A DNA stretch of 64,000 bases. Source: Vitis vinifera (Eukaryota; Streptophyta; Magnoliopsida; Vitales; Vitaceae). Each line of letters starts with the position of its first letter. Position 1 is the stretch's first letter. The notes beneath the pieces were generated by a model. It had not been told where the DNA came from and did no database searches. It saw nothing but the letters and a program-made list of their open reading frames with translations. Shown here in pieces: positions 40,987 through 52,768 of the stretch. The stretch is taken from contig NC_081808.1 of NCBI RefSeq assembly GCF_030704535.1, positions 20,820,501 through 20,884,500 of the forward strand. Direction: 5' to 3'. A program made the position numbers and the translations under genes.

Positions 40987-42255
40987 ATGGGCGCTCCTTG
41001 TTTTTCCCTGTCTTCTCTGCTTCTGGTGATTGCAGTTGCAGGTCTGTTCTTTTTAGGAGATTCCAAGACCTACTGGGGAGATATAGAGGTGCTGAAAGAG
41101 CTGAGAAAAGGACTCGACCCTGGCTCAGTGATTCCCGGCTCTTGCTTGAGCTCGTGGGACTTCTCAGTTGATCCATGCGACAGCGTTTTCGGCGAGCGCT
41201 TCACTTGTGGGTTCAGGTGCGATGTCGTCGTCTCCGGCTCCAGTCGAGTTACTGAAATCAGTCTCGACCAGGCGGGTTACGCCGGGTCGCTCTCTTCTGC
41301 CTCCTGGAACCTTCCTTACTTAGAGACTCTGGACCTTTCCGATAATTTCTTTTCTGGGTCGGTTTCTGCCTCTTTGTCAAACTTGACTCGTCTACGGCGA
41401 CTTGGGCTATCAAGAAACTCCTTCTCCGGCGAGATACCCACTTCCATCGGGTTTATGCACAGCCTGGAAGAGCTATACCTCGACAGCAATGGTTTTGAAG
41501 GAGCAGTCCCAGCGAGTTTCAACGGTCTGGTGAACTTGAAAAGGTTGGAGCTTCAAGGTAACAAGCTGTCAGGAGAGTTTCCCGATTTGGGTTCTCTAAA
41601 AAACCTTGACTTCCTAGACGCCAGCGGTAACGTCATCTCCGGCAACGTTCCAGACACGTTTCCGACATCACTGGTCGAAATTTCCATGAGAAACAACAGC
41701 TTGGAAGGAAACATCCCTCGAGCGATAAAAAATCTAAGCTTTTTACAGGTACTGGATCTGAGCCACAACCGACTCAATGGCTCAGTCCCCTTTTTCGTCT
41801 TCGACCACCCCACTCTGCAACAGGTCACCCTCTCCAACAACCACTTCAACTCCATAGAAGTCCCCACGAACCCGGCCACCCAAAGCCAACTCATAGCCCT
41901 GGACCTGAGCTACAACGACCTCCGAGGATTGTTGCCATCCTTCTTGGCCTTGATGACAAAGCTCTCAGCTCTCTCCCTAGAGAATAACAAGTTCACAGGA
42001 ATGATACCCACCCAGTACGCCTTGAAGGCTGTGGTTCCCGACGCCGGAGTGTCCCCATTCGAGAGGCTAATGCTGGGAGGGAACTACCTGTTCGGACCCA
42101 TTCCATCACCGTTAATGGAGCTGAGACCAGACGGGGCAACAGTGAGGCTTGTGGATAACTGCTTGTACAGGTGTCCGGCAATGTTCTCCTTCTGTCAGGG
42201 CGGTGAACAGAAGTCGTTAATGGAGTGTAAGAGGTTTGGACCAGTGATACCTTGA
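40987..42255 (+). CDS. Secreted leucine-rich-repeat protein, 422 aa, single exon
   Basis: Extracellular LRR protein without kinase domain. Residues 1-26 are a signal peptide (SLLLVIAVAGLFFLG). An N-terminal cap with paired cysteines (CLSSWDFSVDPCDS, CGFRCDV) follows. About ten plant-type LRRs of 23-24 residues run from about residue 88 to 380, with LxxLxLxxNxxxGxIP signatures such as LETLDLSDNFFSG and LQVLDLSHNRLNGSVP. A C-terminal cysteine cluster (DNCLYRCPAMFSFCQGG) closes the solenoid. No transmembrane segment or kinase follows, and the stop is at 42253-42255. Related plant proteins act in cell-wall or defence signalling, but no specific partner can be inferred. Intact; a 21-base genomic A run follows about 150 bp downstream. 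Confidence 0.9.
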   Translation: MGAPCFSLSSLLLVIAVAGLFFLGDSKTYWGDIEVLKELRKGLDPGSVIPGSCLSSWDFSVDPCDSVFGERFTCGFRCDVVVSGSSRVTEISLDQAGYAGSLSSASWNLPYLETLDLSDNFFSGSVSASLSNLTRLRRLGLSRNSFSGEIPTSIGFMHSLEELYLDSNGFEGAVPASFNGLVNLKRLELQGNKLSGEFPDLGSLKNLDFLDASGNVISGNVPDTFPTSLVEISMRNNSLEGNIPRAIKNLSFLQVLDLSHNRLNGSVPFFVFDHPTLQQVTLSNNHFNSIEVPTNPATQSQLIALDLSYNDLRGLLPSFLALMTKLSALSLENNKFTGMIPTQYALKAVVPDAGVSPFERLMLGGNYLFGPIPSPLMELRPDGATVRLVDNCLYRCPAMFSFCQGGEQKSLMECKRFGPVIP

Positions 42256-44393
42256 GCAGTGTGACCCATCTCCATCTCCCATGTGAATCCCTTTGGCTTT
42301 TGGATTCTTCCACTATTCTCTGTATTTTTTATTTTTCCATATTTGTAATTACTAATCGGTAATAATTAGCCATTAAATGTTGTTGTTAATACCGGGTAAT
42401 TATGAAAAAAAAAAAAAAAAAAAAAGCTTTTGTTTTTCTGAGGAAGATGCTCGATATCATACTAGATTTTCGTCTTTCCTCTGAGAGACACAGGGCACTG
42501 CTGCGACCTGTCCACCTTCCTCTTCAGGAAGTGGGTCCACGCTCCCTCAAAAGCCCAACTCCGTTTTAGAGCTTGGGCCCATTGGCCCATTCAACCTCGA
42601 AAGAGGCTTTGTCAGCCCACTGAAAGGAAGCTGAAACGTCTTTATTCATATATTGCATAAATAAATGTACGGCAAAATGTATAACAGAAAAATTGTAACA
42701 AAAAAAGAAGAAGAGAAAAAGGCGAAAAAGGAGAAAAAGGAGAAAAAATATAAGTGAAAAAGCAAAGAGAGGATACTTGTTCAAATGGGTTATGTTTTGA
42801 ATATTTCAAAAGATTGAAATATTCTTCTAATTGTCTTACTATTTTTAACCAAACTCATTTTTTTCTAAATAATTATTACATTTAATAGAATTAGTATTTA
42901 TTTTAGATTTTAGGATAAAATAAGACTAATTTCTCATTAAATGTTTCAAATAATTCAAACATGTCCTTTGTCGCTCATGCTTAAAGGTCTGTTGGGCCAA
43001 ACTTAAACGAGATCATATGAAAAGTTTACAAAAAATTAATCAAAAGTGTTAAGAAGTATGATGTATATATAAAACCCAAAACTTACACGTTCAAGTCACC
43101 TTTTTACAATTTACATGTTTGTTTCCTCTTTCCCAACCTTCAATTTTGAAGGTTTACCGAATAAAAGGGTTATAGATATACAAAAGCTAATTGAACTAGC
43201 TTATAAAAAATGAAAGGTTTTTTCTTTTTATTTTTTTAAATCTCAATAAAGCCTTTTGATCTAGGTTTAATATATAGAATTAATTCGTTAAAAATGATGA
43301 AGTGATCACTTGATTTGTGAATCAAACTCTTCCCATGTTTTTACTTGAAAAATAACTCTTTTTTATTTTATTTATGTAAATGTCATTTATCATTTAAAGT
43401 ATTTATATGTAGGGTTTTAAAAAAAGAGTTATTTTTGTAAGAAAATAATAATGATATTTTTGTAAGAAAATAATAATGATATTTTTGTTCAAATGAGGTC
43501 CAAATATGATAAAGGGTTAAATTTCAAATTTTAGGTTTTAAATGTCCCTTTTAATCAAATAACCTTAATATCGAAAAAGTTGTTCGATAATATAAAAATG
43601 AAAAAAATGTAACTTGTTATTGAATTTTCCTTTAATGGCTTATATAATAAGTAAGCTACTTCAGTTCCATCAAACTTCAAAAAAATCAATATTGTCTCTT
43701 TAAATTATAATTTATGATCCTTTTCAATTTAGCTTGTGGCTGAAGTAAGAAAATAAATGTCAATGTGACATGAATTTTAGTATAAAGTTGTGAAATGTTA
43801 ATGTGACATGATATTAGTGTGGACACTGATACCACATCCCTTAGCTGGCATCGTAAAATAGTGGTATGGGATGTTAACGTGACAATTGATAATGGTGCCA
43901 CCAGGGCCGGCTTGCCTGGCATTTTCAGGAAAAAAATTACCACAATATTTATGAATGTAAAATAATAGTTAATTTTTTTCAACTTAACTCATTTGCTTCT
44001 TCAATTAATGTTGATGATTTTTTTTCCTCATGATTTACTTTATATTTATGAATGCCTATTTGGGAATCTTTCTTGCCCATCACACTCAAATACAATTGTT
44101 AAATCTAAACCTAAATTTATTATCATGAAAATCGAGATTAATTACACCTTAATTTCACAAAAATGAATATAAAATATCAATAAATCTTTTAAAGTGGTAG
44201 TAGATTTTATTATTGAATAAGCTTAACTGAGTCTAATTTAATATTTTTATTATATTTTTTTTATAATAATATTTATTTACTTTTTTTTTTTTTATAAATT
44301 TAAAAAAACTATCAAACTATAATTATATTGTTTCCTTGTTTATTTTTCTATTTTTATTTGAACTTTTTTGTTATTATTTTGGAAATTTGTTTT
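42256..44393. other. Intergenic, AT-rich
   Basis: 42256-42400 is the LRR gene's 3' untranslated region, ending in a 21-base A tract (42405-42425). The rest is AT-rich, with a direct duplication of about 30 bp at 43440-43490. No gene seen. Confidence 0.5.
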
Positions 44394-44894
44394 TATAGAC
44401 CCCTTCAAAAACCAATGACTTTTCTTTTGTTTTGGGACCACTTGGGGAAAAGCTGGAAATCTCGTTTAGAGTGGGGGCCGACTTTGGGGATAAACGAGTA
44501 GCATGGGATGTGTGGGGGAGGATGTGACCATTGCCATGGCGGTGGTTGGAGCTTCAGAAGGTAATGGTTGAAGCAGTAGAGCTGGTGAAGGCCTAGTGGA
44601 GAAGAAAACCAACTAGGTGAAAAAGCAAAGGAGAAAAAGAAAAGAAGCGGGGAGCAGGGAAAAAACAGAGAGTGGGATTTCGGGAGCGAAAACGAATCAA
44701 GGGGGGAACGAGCTAAGCATAGGACAAGAAAACGGGCAACAACTAGGAAGGATATCTAGTTTGTCTTTTTTTTTTTTTTTTTTTGAGGAGCTCTCAAGTA
44801 AGCACTAGTGCGGTTTTTTTTTTTGGATACTTTGTTTTCTATGGGTGTTCCGGGTGCATAGTGTTGTGTGTATCACCAACCGAATTTATCCCCA

Positions 44895-45014
44895 CCTCTC
44901 ATCTTTCCAACCTTAACCTCCTCAACACCATGTGTCCGGTGGGTCTCCAAGTGAGATCTCACGACAACAGGCGGGTGGTGGCCTGCAGTAGCGCATGCTC
45001 TGCTTTCAACTCTT
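44895..45014 (+). pseudogene. Thaumatin-like protein fragment
   Basis: About 40 codons matching the middle of plant thaumatin-like (PR-5) proteins: LNTMCPVGLQVRSHD, then RRVVACSSACSAFNS, keeping the CP-VACKSAC-AFN cysteine pattern. Similarity stops abruptly on both sides (the left flank is unrelated, the right continues YPLAHTQ). The signal peptide and most of the sixteen cysteines are absent, so this is a captured fragment. Confidence 0.65.
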
Positions 45015-45347
45015 ACCCACTTGCACACACCCAACTCATAGAGTCATTGCTTCAATTTTTGTTGTTTTATAAGTTGGTTGGCTCAAGCTGCCAAAGAGAA
45101 AGGTGCAAAAGTTCATAGTGCATGGTTTAAATGGCCAACCCTCAAACCACTCCAGTATATAAATCATTTTCATAGCCTAAACGACTGCCTCTCGACTTTC
45201 GGTTTTCACCTCTGTTATTCAACTTCAGTTTCACGGGTGGCAATTGATTCTTTTTTATGTTTTTCCTATTTTAATTCAAAACGGTAAGCAAATTTAGATT
45301 TGGGGAGACCCATTTTTTCTTCGCCTTTTGTTTTTTCTCACTTGCCC

Positions 45348-45449
45348 ATGAAAAACAAACTGATGGACTACAAGCCTTTAACGGAGGTGGAGTTGAAAGC
45401 GCTATGTGAGCAGGTGAGGGCGGTTCTCTTGAAGGAGTGGAATTTGCAA
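45348..45449 (+). pseudogene. PP2A catalytic subunit N-terminal fragment
   Basis: From MKNKLMDYKPLTEVELKALC through EQVRAVLLKEWNLQP it follows the N-terminus of plant protein phosphatase 2A catalytic subunits (normally LMECKPL..., LCEQA, EEWNVQPV). It breaks off just before the CPVTVCGDIHGQF metal-binding motif. At the break the sequence continues directly into the enoyl-CoA reductase fragment in another frame. Confidence 0.7.
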
Positions 45450-45633
45450 CCACTGTTATTATTAATCCTTTGACTGCACTAAGAATGCTTGAAAACTTTG
45501 CCAATCTAAGTCCAAGTGATGCTATTGTGCAAAGTGGGGTGCATCATTCAGCTCACACGAATTTGTGGTATCCACAACATTAATATAATAAGAGATAAGG
45601 TTGGATCAAATGAAGTAAAAGAAAAAAAAAAGT
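45440..45633 (+). pseudogene. Mitochondrial trans-2-enoyl-CoA reductase (MECR) fragment
   Basis: Reads EFATTVIINPLTALRMLENF, SPSDAIVQ, then after a small deletion of the NGATSIVGQ-type nucleotide-binding loop and a frame change VGCIIQLTRICGIHNINIIR and SNEVKEK. This matches the central Rossmann part of plant MECR (fatty-acid synthesis type II). Missing the glycine-rich loop and both ends, it cannot be functional. It shares GGAATTTGCAACC with the end of the PP2A piece. Confidence 0.7.
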
Positions 45634-45719
45634 CAACAAATTATAATTTGATTGTACACAACATTTTATAAAATAATATAAAATCTCGGCATACACCATT
45701 AGCATTTGATGGGCCTTTT

Positions 45720-46607
45720 TGTTTTCTTTAAATGCCCTCGTCTTTTTCTTAATTCCCAATTCACGTTTTCAAATGTTAATTTTCAAAGCTTAGGTTTTTT
45801 TTAATCTAATTTCCAAAATCTCAATTCTCAAATAATTTTTTAAAACTCCAATTTTTTTTCAAATAATTTTCTAAACTCCAATTTCTTTTAAATTTAATTT
45901 CTAAGACTCTAATTCCTTAATTTAATTTTCAAAACTCCAATTCTCAAATAATTTTCAAAACTCCAATTTCTTTCAAATTTAATTTCCAAAATTCCAATTT
46001 TCACATTTATATATTTAATCATTATTATTATTATCTTTTTTTATTATTTATTTTTAAAATACCATCTTTAAGTTTGTTATTATTATTATTATTATTTTAT
46101 TCATTTATTTTAAAAATTCCACCCTTAAATAATTTTTTCAAATTTTCAATTTCCTAATTTAATTTCCAATTTCAAAAATTCTAATATTCACATTTTCATC
46201 TTACCCATTTTTTTCTCACATTTTCCTCCGCTCAAACATCTTCCTATTCTCTCTCATACATATATAGCCATCATACCTATTTATCTCATCTTTTTCCTCC
46301 ACTCAAACACCTTTTCATTCTCTCTCATAAGTATGCACACACCAAACCCATTCTTTATTTATTTATTTTTTTCTTTCTCTCACTATTTCCTCCACTTAAA
46401 TATCTTCCAACTCTCTTTCGTGCCCGTGGAACCACATTTCCATTTTATTTTTTCGTATTTTAACATCAAAGTTTAATGTTCCAAAATTTCAATTCTCAAT
46501 TAATTTCCAAAATTTCAATTCTTAACTTTAATTTTTAAAACTCCAATTTTCAATTAATTTCCAAAATTCCAATTTTCGTATTTATTTATTTAACCATTAT
46601 TATTTTC

Positions 46608-46673
<66 letters not shown>

Positions 46674-46990
46674 TATTATTTATTATTAAAATACCATCTT
46701 TAAGTAATTCTTCAAAATTCCGATTTCCAAATTTAATTTCCAAAATTTCAATTTTCGCATTTATTTATTTACTCATTATTATTTTCGTTATTATTATTAT
46801 TATTTTATTTATTTATTTTAAAATTTTCATCTTTAAACAATTCTTCAAATTTCTGATTTCCAAATTTGGTTCTCAATTTCTGAAATTCCAATTTTCCAAT
46901 TGTCGAACTTAATTTCCAATTTCCAAAATTCCAATTCTTAAATTTAATTCGCAAGACTCCAATTTTCAAATGAACTTCAAAAATCCAGTT
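45720..46990. repeat. Degenerate CAATTTCCAAAA-type repeats with (ATT)n
   Basis: Dozens of variants of AATTTCCAAAATTCCAATTT on one strand, with (ATT)n runs, the longest at about 46606-46683, and shorter ones near 46083 and 46790. The minus-strand frame at 46805-46999 translates the repeat and is not a gene. Confidence 0.8.
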
Positions 46991-47121
46991 TTCCCTCAAA
47001 TAATTTTAATTACACTCTGGTTTTCGAATAACCTTCTATTTCTTTTTATTTTACATACGTAAGAATGAGTTTTTCATAACTCCGAAATAATGAAATTTGT
47101 GAGACCAATTCATACAAGATA

Positions 47122-47231
47122 AATTGGGTTTTGGTGGGGGCCCAACATCAAAGAAGTTTTACTTAGAATAAAAATGAATTGGGTTTTGGTGGGGGCCCAA
47201 CATCAAAGAAGTTTTACTTAGAATAAAAATG
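47122..47231. repeat. Perfect 55-bp direct duplication
   Basis: The unit starting AATTGGGTTTTGGTGGGGGC at 47122 repeats at 47177 with no visible difference. Its GGTGGGGGCCC part is also present in the nested element at about 59084. Confidence 0.85.
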
Positions 47232-47777
47232 AACTTGAGTGAAATGTCATGTGTGCCATTAGTGATTACATATTCTGTTTGGTGATGCATGTGATATATT
47301 TTATGCTCATTCTTGTGCACTAAACCCATTTCATGATGGCGCATTACTCGCTCGCTACCAAGGTACGCACTCACTCTCACTTTGACCATTCTCCATGCTT
47401 TGTTTTGGCTCCCAATGTATGATCACTTTTTGGTGAAACACGTTTAATCAATCAATTGTCACACGCGCTTCATTTTATTAGTAGAGACCCGTTTTTAGGG
47501 ACTTAGAGGGGTGTTACGGTCTTTACCGTACCTTCCCAATGAGTAACCTGACCCCCGAGCCTCGATTTGATTTTTCATAGACCCCTTTTTCCGAATAAGG
47601 AGTCACACTTAAGGTTTTCTTTCTTATTTTGTTTACCCTTTTTTTAAAAATAAAACAAAAATAAGTGGCGACTCCAAGTCATTTTCTAAACAATAGATCA
47701 ATTTTTCATAAATAAATAAAAAGAGAGTCTCGCCATCGAGCGGGAACGCATCGAGCCAAAATGCGAGGTCCACAAAA

Positions 47778-47795
47778 TGACGACTCCACTAGGGA
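47778..47795 (+). promoter_or_regulatory. Primer-binding site of the Tat/Ogre element
   Basis: TGACGACTCCACTAGGGA follows the LTR end CCACA after three bases. A TGG start complementary to a tRNA CCA end is expected; here it reads TGA, consistent with one G-to-A change. The tRNA is not assigned. Confidence 0.55.
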
Positions 47796-49217
47796 TTATT
47801 TAGAGAGTCAAGCTTGAACTTAAGATAAGGCAAATGTGGCGTTTGATGGGTCGATCAATGGGTACCTATCTCTTGATTGCACATTGAGAGCTCTTAATAT
47901 CATTGGATGCGTGCTTGGTTATTGTATTCATTTGGGACCTTGACGTGTTGATTGTGTTGATTAATTATCTTGATTGAAGATTCTAATATAGCAATGTTTC
48001 TGTGCTTCATTGCTATATTCATTTGAGACATTGACATGTTAATTGTATTGATTGATTATCTTACCTGTTTTAGCATAGTAATTTTGATTTTTCCATGATT
48101 GTTCTACTCACTTCACATGCATAGACTCACTGTTCTATATATTTTGACTTGATGTGTTGATTCTCTGGCTTGTATATTATCTAAATCATCTTTGAGCATG
48201 TTGTATTTGTCATTATTCATCTTGATTGTCATAGCTCGTATGTGGACATGAGTGGTATATTCGTACTTTGCTTGATTGTATGTTACATGATTGCCTTCTC
48301 CGTGTGATTGCATGCCACTTGTCCATGTGGGCCGCACATCTATCCCCTTACCTCCAATTCTCTAGTTTCGGTCATTTCTTTCATCTTAGCTCTCACTTTT
48401 GCAAGTGTGAGGCCTTGTGTGTACTTGTTTCTTTGACCGAGCTAGAGGTTAGGAGTAGGGTCTAGCGACGGGCTATATCGATGTTTGAGAGCATTCTAGA
48501 GGTGACCAACACATTGATGTCGATTGGAGTCCGATCATTGAAGACCTGTATATCCCGGAACTAGGTTTCATAGATATTTGTGCGACCAGTATGTTTCCTC
48601 TTTCTGTTTTAGCTTCATAGGGTTTTCGGATGCACCCAAATCGCTCACTACGCACTTTAGTTGACTATTGAGAGTCTTAAGAGGTTTCACCATAGGAAAC
48701 CCCCTAGGATGTTGAGGTAGTGCATATGTGGAGGTGATGACCACCTTGCATGGAAGCGCCCTGTCTCTTCGGAGACATGCAGAGGGTTGTGTATCGCCGG
48801 AGGGTATGATCGCTTCTACTATGGATCTTTTAAAGTCCACCCTTATTCTTTTAAAGCCAACTTAACCTTATAGATTGGGTCATAGATCATTCAATTAGGA
48901 TTCTCTCCCTACACATGGGTGCATCTGAGGGCCTTTAGAGCCTCTTTGGTCACAGTTTAGATTCAGTATTCCCTTTTTTAGTCTCTAGTTGAGAGTGCAC
49001 CGAGATCAGTACGAGTTTGAGTTATGGTCGGACAGTCCGTCTACACTTTGATGTCTTGCTTGTTTCAGCTCAGATTAGCATTTCTTCTGTGTTTTCCCTA
49101 TGGCGTGACCTTATTTCGTTTCTCATGTTCCAGGATCGACGTTTTGTTCTCAGTCTGGATTTACCATCTTGATTCAGAGTATAGGGGAAATTAGTCTGAT
49201 TTTCGGAAATATCAGAC
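47796..49217 (+). other. Untranslated leader of the retroelement
   Basis: About 1.4 kb between the primer-binding site and the gag start, with no long open frame in the plus orientation. Long leaders are usual in this branch. Confidence 0.5.
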
Positions 49218-50954
49218 ATGGACCAGCAGGTTGTCACGATTGATCAGTTCACAGCCGCCATGACTTCTATTCAAGAGGCCTTGGCCAATCTCAGGCAGGA
49301 GATAGGCAGTCAGCAGAGTAGACTGCCCACAATTCAGGATAAGACACCTCATGACTCGTTGCCACCTTCACCACTACCACCTGTTCCGATAGTGCCTCAA
49401 GCCTCACCTTATCTGCTGCATGGTCATTCTGAGGTTACCCCACATGCAGTAGTTCAGACCACAGTCATTGATGATGCTCACACACGTATGGACCGTATTG
49501 AGCAACATATGAGACAATTGAGAGTATCTAATGGTTCAGCTATTTGGGATGATCTTGAAGGTATGCTAGTGGCTAGTTTACCGGCCAAGTTTAGAATGTC
49601 TAACATTGAGAGATACACGAGCATTGATTGTCCTCGCATTCACCTCTGACTCTACAACACAGTGATGAGGGCCCGCGGATTAGACAAGTCACATATGATC
49701 ACCTTATTCCCATTATCTCTGAGTGAAGCGACCTAGCATTGGTTCGCGTCTTTGGAGTCCTTGTGACACAAGACATGGGATGACTTGGCCCAAGAGATTT
49801 TGTGATAGTTTTCATTTAATACCATGTAGATGTATCGAGGAGAGAGTTTGAGGCTCTGACATAGAGATCGGACGAGTCCGTTTCTTCATTCATCTCCCGC
49901 TGGCGCGGGAAGATAGCCGAGATTATTGATAGGCCATAAGAGAGAGATCAAATACAGATGGTTTTGAGGAGTCTACAGCCCAGGATTGCTAGACATGTGG
50001 TCGGGGTATCCTTCACAGACTTTTGAATCTCTGGTTTTGGCTCTATATGATGTTGATGACAGTATTTCTAGAAGTCTATGGACAAATTCTTCCCCTGTTG
50101 ATGTTAAGGGGAATAAACCATCCGGAGGACAGCAATCGGTTGATATGAGTGCTATCAGTTCTATCAGTCAGAGGCCTCCCAAGCGTCATTAGCCAGTTCC
50201 ACAACTTCATGGGACTCACCCTTCTTGTGCACCTCATCAGTACAGGCCATAGACACCTCATCGGTACAGGCCACAGGCACCTCATCAGACTTATGATCAG
50301 GTTCACACACCTCCGACATTAGCACTACCTCACTATGTTGTCCAGGGCACAGAGAAACCTCCTGTTTCATACTCTGCTACAAGGCAGCTATGCTATGCAG
50401 CTCAGTTTGCCGCGAGACCTACATCATCTTATCCCAAGCCCATAGCTCAGTAGACCTCTACTCATTTTGCTTTGAGAACGCAGAGACAGTTTTCACAGTT
50501 AGGCATGTTGTTGAGCCAGGCTTTTCAGAAGCTTACAGAGGCGGGATTGTTGACGACTCTCACTCCCAGACCACCACCTCAGCCTGTTTCGCCTCTGTTC
50601 AAGATGGATCTACACTATGCATACTATTAGGAGCCTGGACATGAGACCGATCGTTGTATTGTTCTGAGACATGCCATCCAAGATCTGATTGATTAGGGTT
50701 TGGTTCACTTGGGTCAATCGAGTGTAACCACAAACCCATTACCATCCCACATCACACACGCGATTCCTTCTTCGGCTGATGACATACATTTCCTGGACTT
50801 TGCTGAGTTTGACAATCACATCCACATGTTGAGTTGGGATGAGTTAGCTCTAGAGCCCATGGTATCAGATGGGATTTATGAGATGGGCAGAGTGACTTTG
50901 AGTCCTTGGGTGCCTACTCCATTCAGACTGATTCCTAAAGCGGCATTAGTGTAG
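49218..50954 (+). pseudogene. gag of Tat/Ogre element, many stops
   Basis: Begins MDQQVVTIDQFTAAMTSIQE with a coiled-coil-like Gln-rich start. It continues through the capsid region (CPRIHL, HWFASLESL, LYDVDDSISRSLWT) to a degenerate zinc-knuckle segment (PGHETDRC) and HIHMLSWDELALEP near 50830. Internal stops at about 49647, 49730, 49773, 50190 and elsewhere replace Arg, Gln or Trp codons. Some parts need a frame change. Confidence 0.7.
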
Positions 50955-51229
50955 ACGGCGACAGTCGAGCCATTGACTTTCCACATTACAGTGCTCAGGC
51001 TCCATTTGTCTTGATTACGGATGTTGAGGAGGTTCAAACTCCATATGTTGATGATGTTCACATTCCCGATATACAGTATGTTATTCATGGGGACAAGGTA
51101 TTGCGATAACCGTCTCCTATAGCTGCTAGACCCTTAGAGAGGACATTCGCTCCGGAGGAGATCAGGAGATAGGATGACGAGATTATAAGGCAATTATAGA
51201 ACACACATGCTCGCATTTCTATTTGGAGT

Positions 51230-52768
51230 TTGATGGAATCTTCCAGCACTCACCGAGAGGCATTGATTAGAGCCCAGAGTCAGATCAGAGTCGAGACTAC
51301 CACCACCCCAGAGGGACTAATTCACATGGTGACGGCTGGTAGAGCCACCTGTATAACATTCTCGGATGATGACTTGCCGCCTGATGGTCCAGACCATATA
51401 CGCCTACTGTATATCTCAGTCGGTTGTTCAGGCTGTCGAGTCTCATCCTTCCTTCTGGACAATGACTCGGCCCTGAACGTCTGCCCCCTAGCCACCGCCA
51501 TTATCCTTGGCTATGCGCCCTTTGACTTTGGTCCCTCCACTCAGACAGTTTGAGCATACGATAGCACTCGAAGGGAGGTCATGGGCACTCTGGAGATTAA
51601 GCTATTGATAGGTCCGACCACATCTGTTACTTTGTTCCAAGTTTTGAGGATTCCTACATCATTTAACCTGCTTTTGGGTTGACGTTGGATCCATAGAGCT
51701 GGGGCCATTCCTTCTTTCCTTCATCAGAAGGTGAAGTTCATTCACGATGACTAGGTCGTCATAGTGCAGTTTGCGGGAGATATGTTCATTTCTGTTGAGC
51801 CAGTGCTTCAAATTAGTCATAATGATGACGACTTATTTCTGACTGGATTCACATTCGACGAGGTGCAGACCCTAGAGATGAAGGATTTTTGCCGAAACTT
51901 CGTGGCCATGTCGCTTGATCAGCACGACAACACGGTGGTACTCGATATGATGAGGAGTATGTCTTATTTACCCGGTATGGGATTTGAGCGACGTCAACAC
52001 GGGCCCAATGAGTTCATGACTATCCCATATCACAATGTACTGTTCAAACTTGGGTTCATCTCTACTGAAGTCGATTATAGATATATGGCGCGATTGCGCA
52101 AGGAGCGGGTGAGGGTCCGATTGACTCACACATCGTTCGACTATCCTATTCGCCCATACACCATGAGTTTGGTGGACTACTTCAGGAGGGCGTCAGGGCC
52201 ACAGATGCCTTTAGATGGGATCATTGGGGGGCTCAACACTATTCAAGAGGTCGAGCTTTAGCGTCTTGTTTACCAGCTGCAATTGAGTGACGAAGCTTTT
52301 GACACTTTGGCATCTACATTGGCCGCCCCATCATCTCCCAATTGTATGAGCCTTATGATGCTTTATTTCCTTGATGAGATCAATGAGCATGGGATATTTG
52401 CCAAGATCGGAGACATAGTTGATGGAGTTATTCCACATGACGAGTACATTGACGAGATGCTCGTGATGAGTATGAGCCAAATCAAAGAGATAGTTCGACC
52501 TGAGTTTGCTATGCCATTCAACCTCTTTGGGTTGTCTGCCATCGAGATTGCTGAGGAGATCCAGACCGTTCTTACTCCGAAGTTTACAAAGGACGATATA
52601 GTTGATGTTTTGTTTAACGACCCTGTTGGCTCAGTTGAGGGAGAACCGACTTTGTGGACTCACTTCTTTCATTTGATGTTTTATCGGGACTTGTCTCCCG
52701 TTCTGACGATGTTCATGACTTTTATTTATGGATTTGAGCATATTCGAGTATCTGTCTATCTCTTATGA
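51230..52768 (+). pseudogene. Protease and linker region of pol, broken
   Basis: HIRLLYISVGCSGCRVSSFL leads to the protease site, here LLDNDSALNVCPLATA (the usual third residue Gly appears as Asp). A Tat-type linker follows with GMGFERRQHGPNEF, ending near 52768. Stops at 51552, 51681, 51753 and 52259 interrupt it. A frameshift at about 52745 leads into the RT frame. Confidence 0.7.

Larger units (their letters stand above)
44394..47774 (+). repeat. 5' LTR region of the Tat/Ogre element, with captured gene pieces
   Basis: The last 700 bases match the right end of the nested element at 59060-59637, including the phrases TTAGTAGAGACCCG, AAATAAGTGGCGACTCCAAG and a GGTCCACA terminus. Its middle, 45720-46990, is a degenerate field of AATTCCAAAATTTCAATTTT-like repeats. 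The left third contains fragments of three host genes. The LTR start is placed at 44394 only by weak similarity. Confidence 0.55.

Noticed and set aside
44783..45118. 111-residue frame as an intact thaumatin-like gene
   Set aside because: Only about 40 codons match; no signal peptide and most cysteines are missing.
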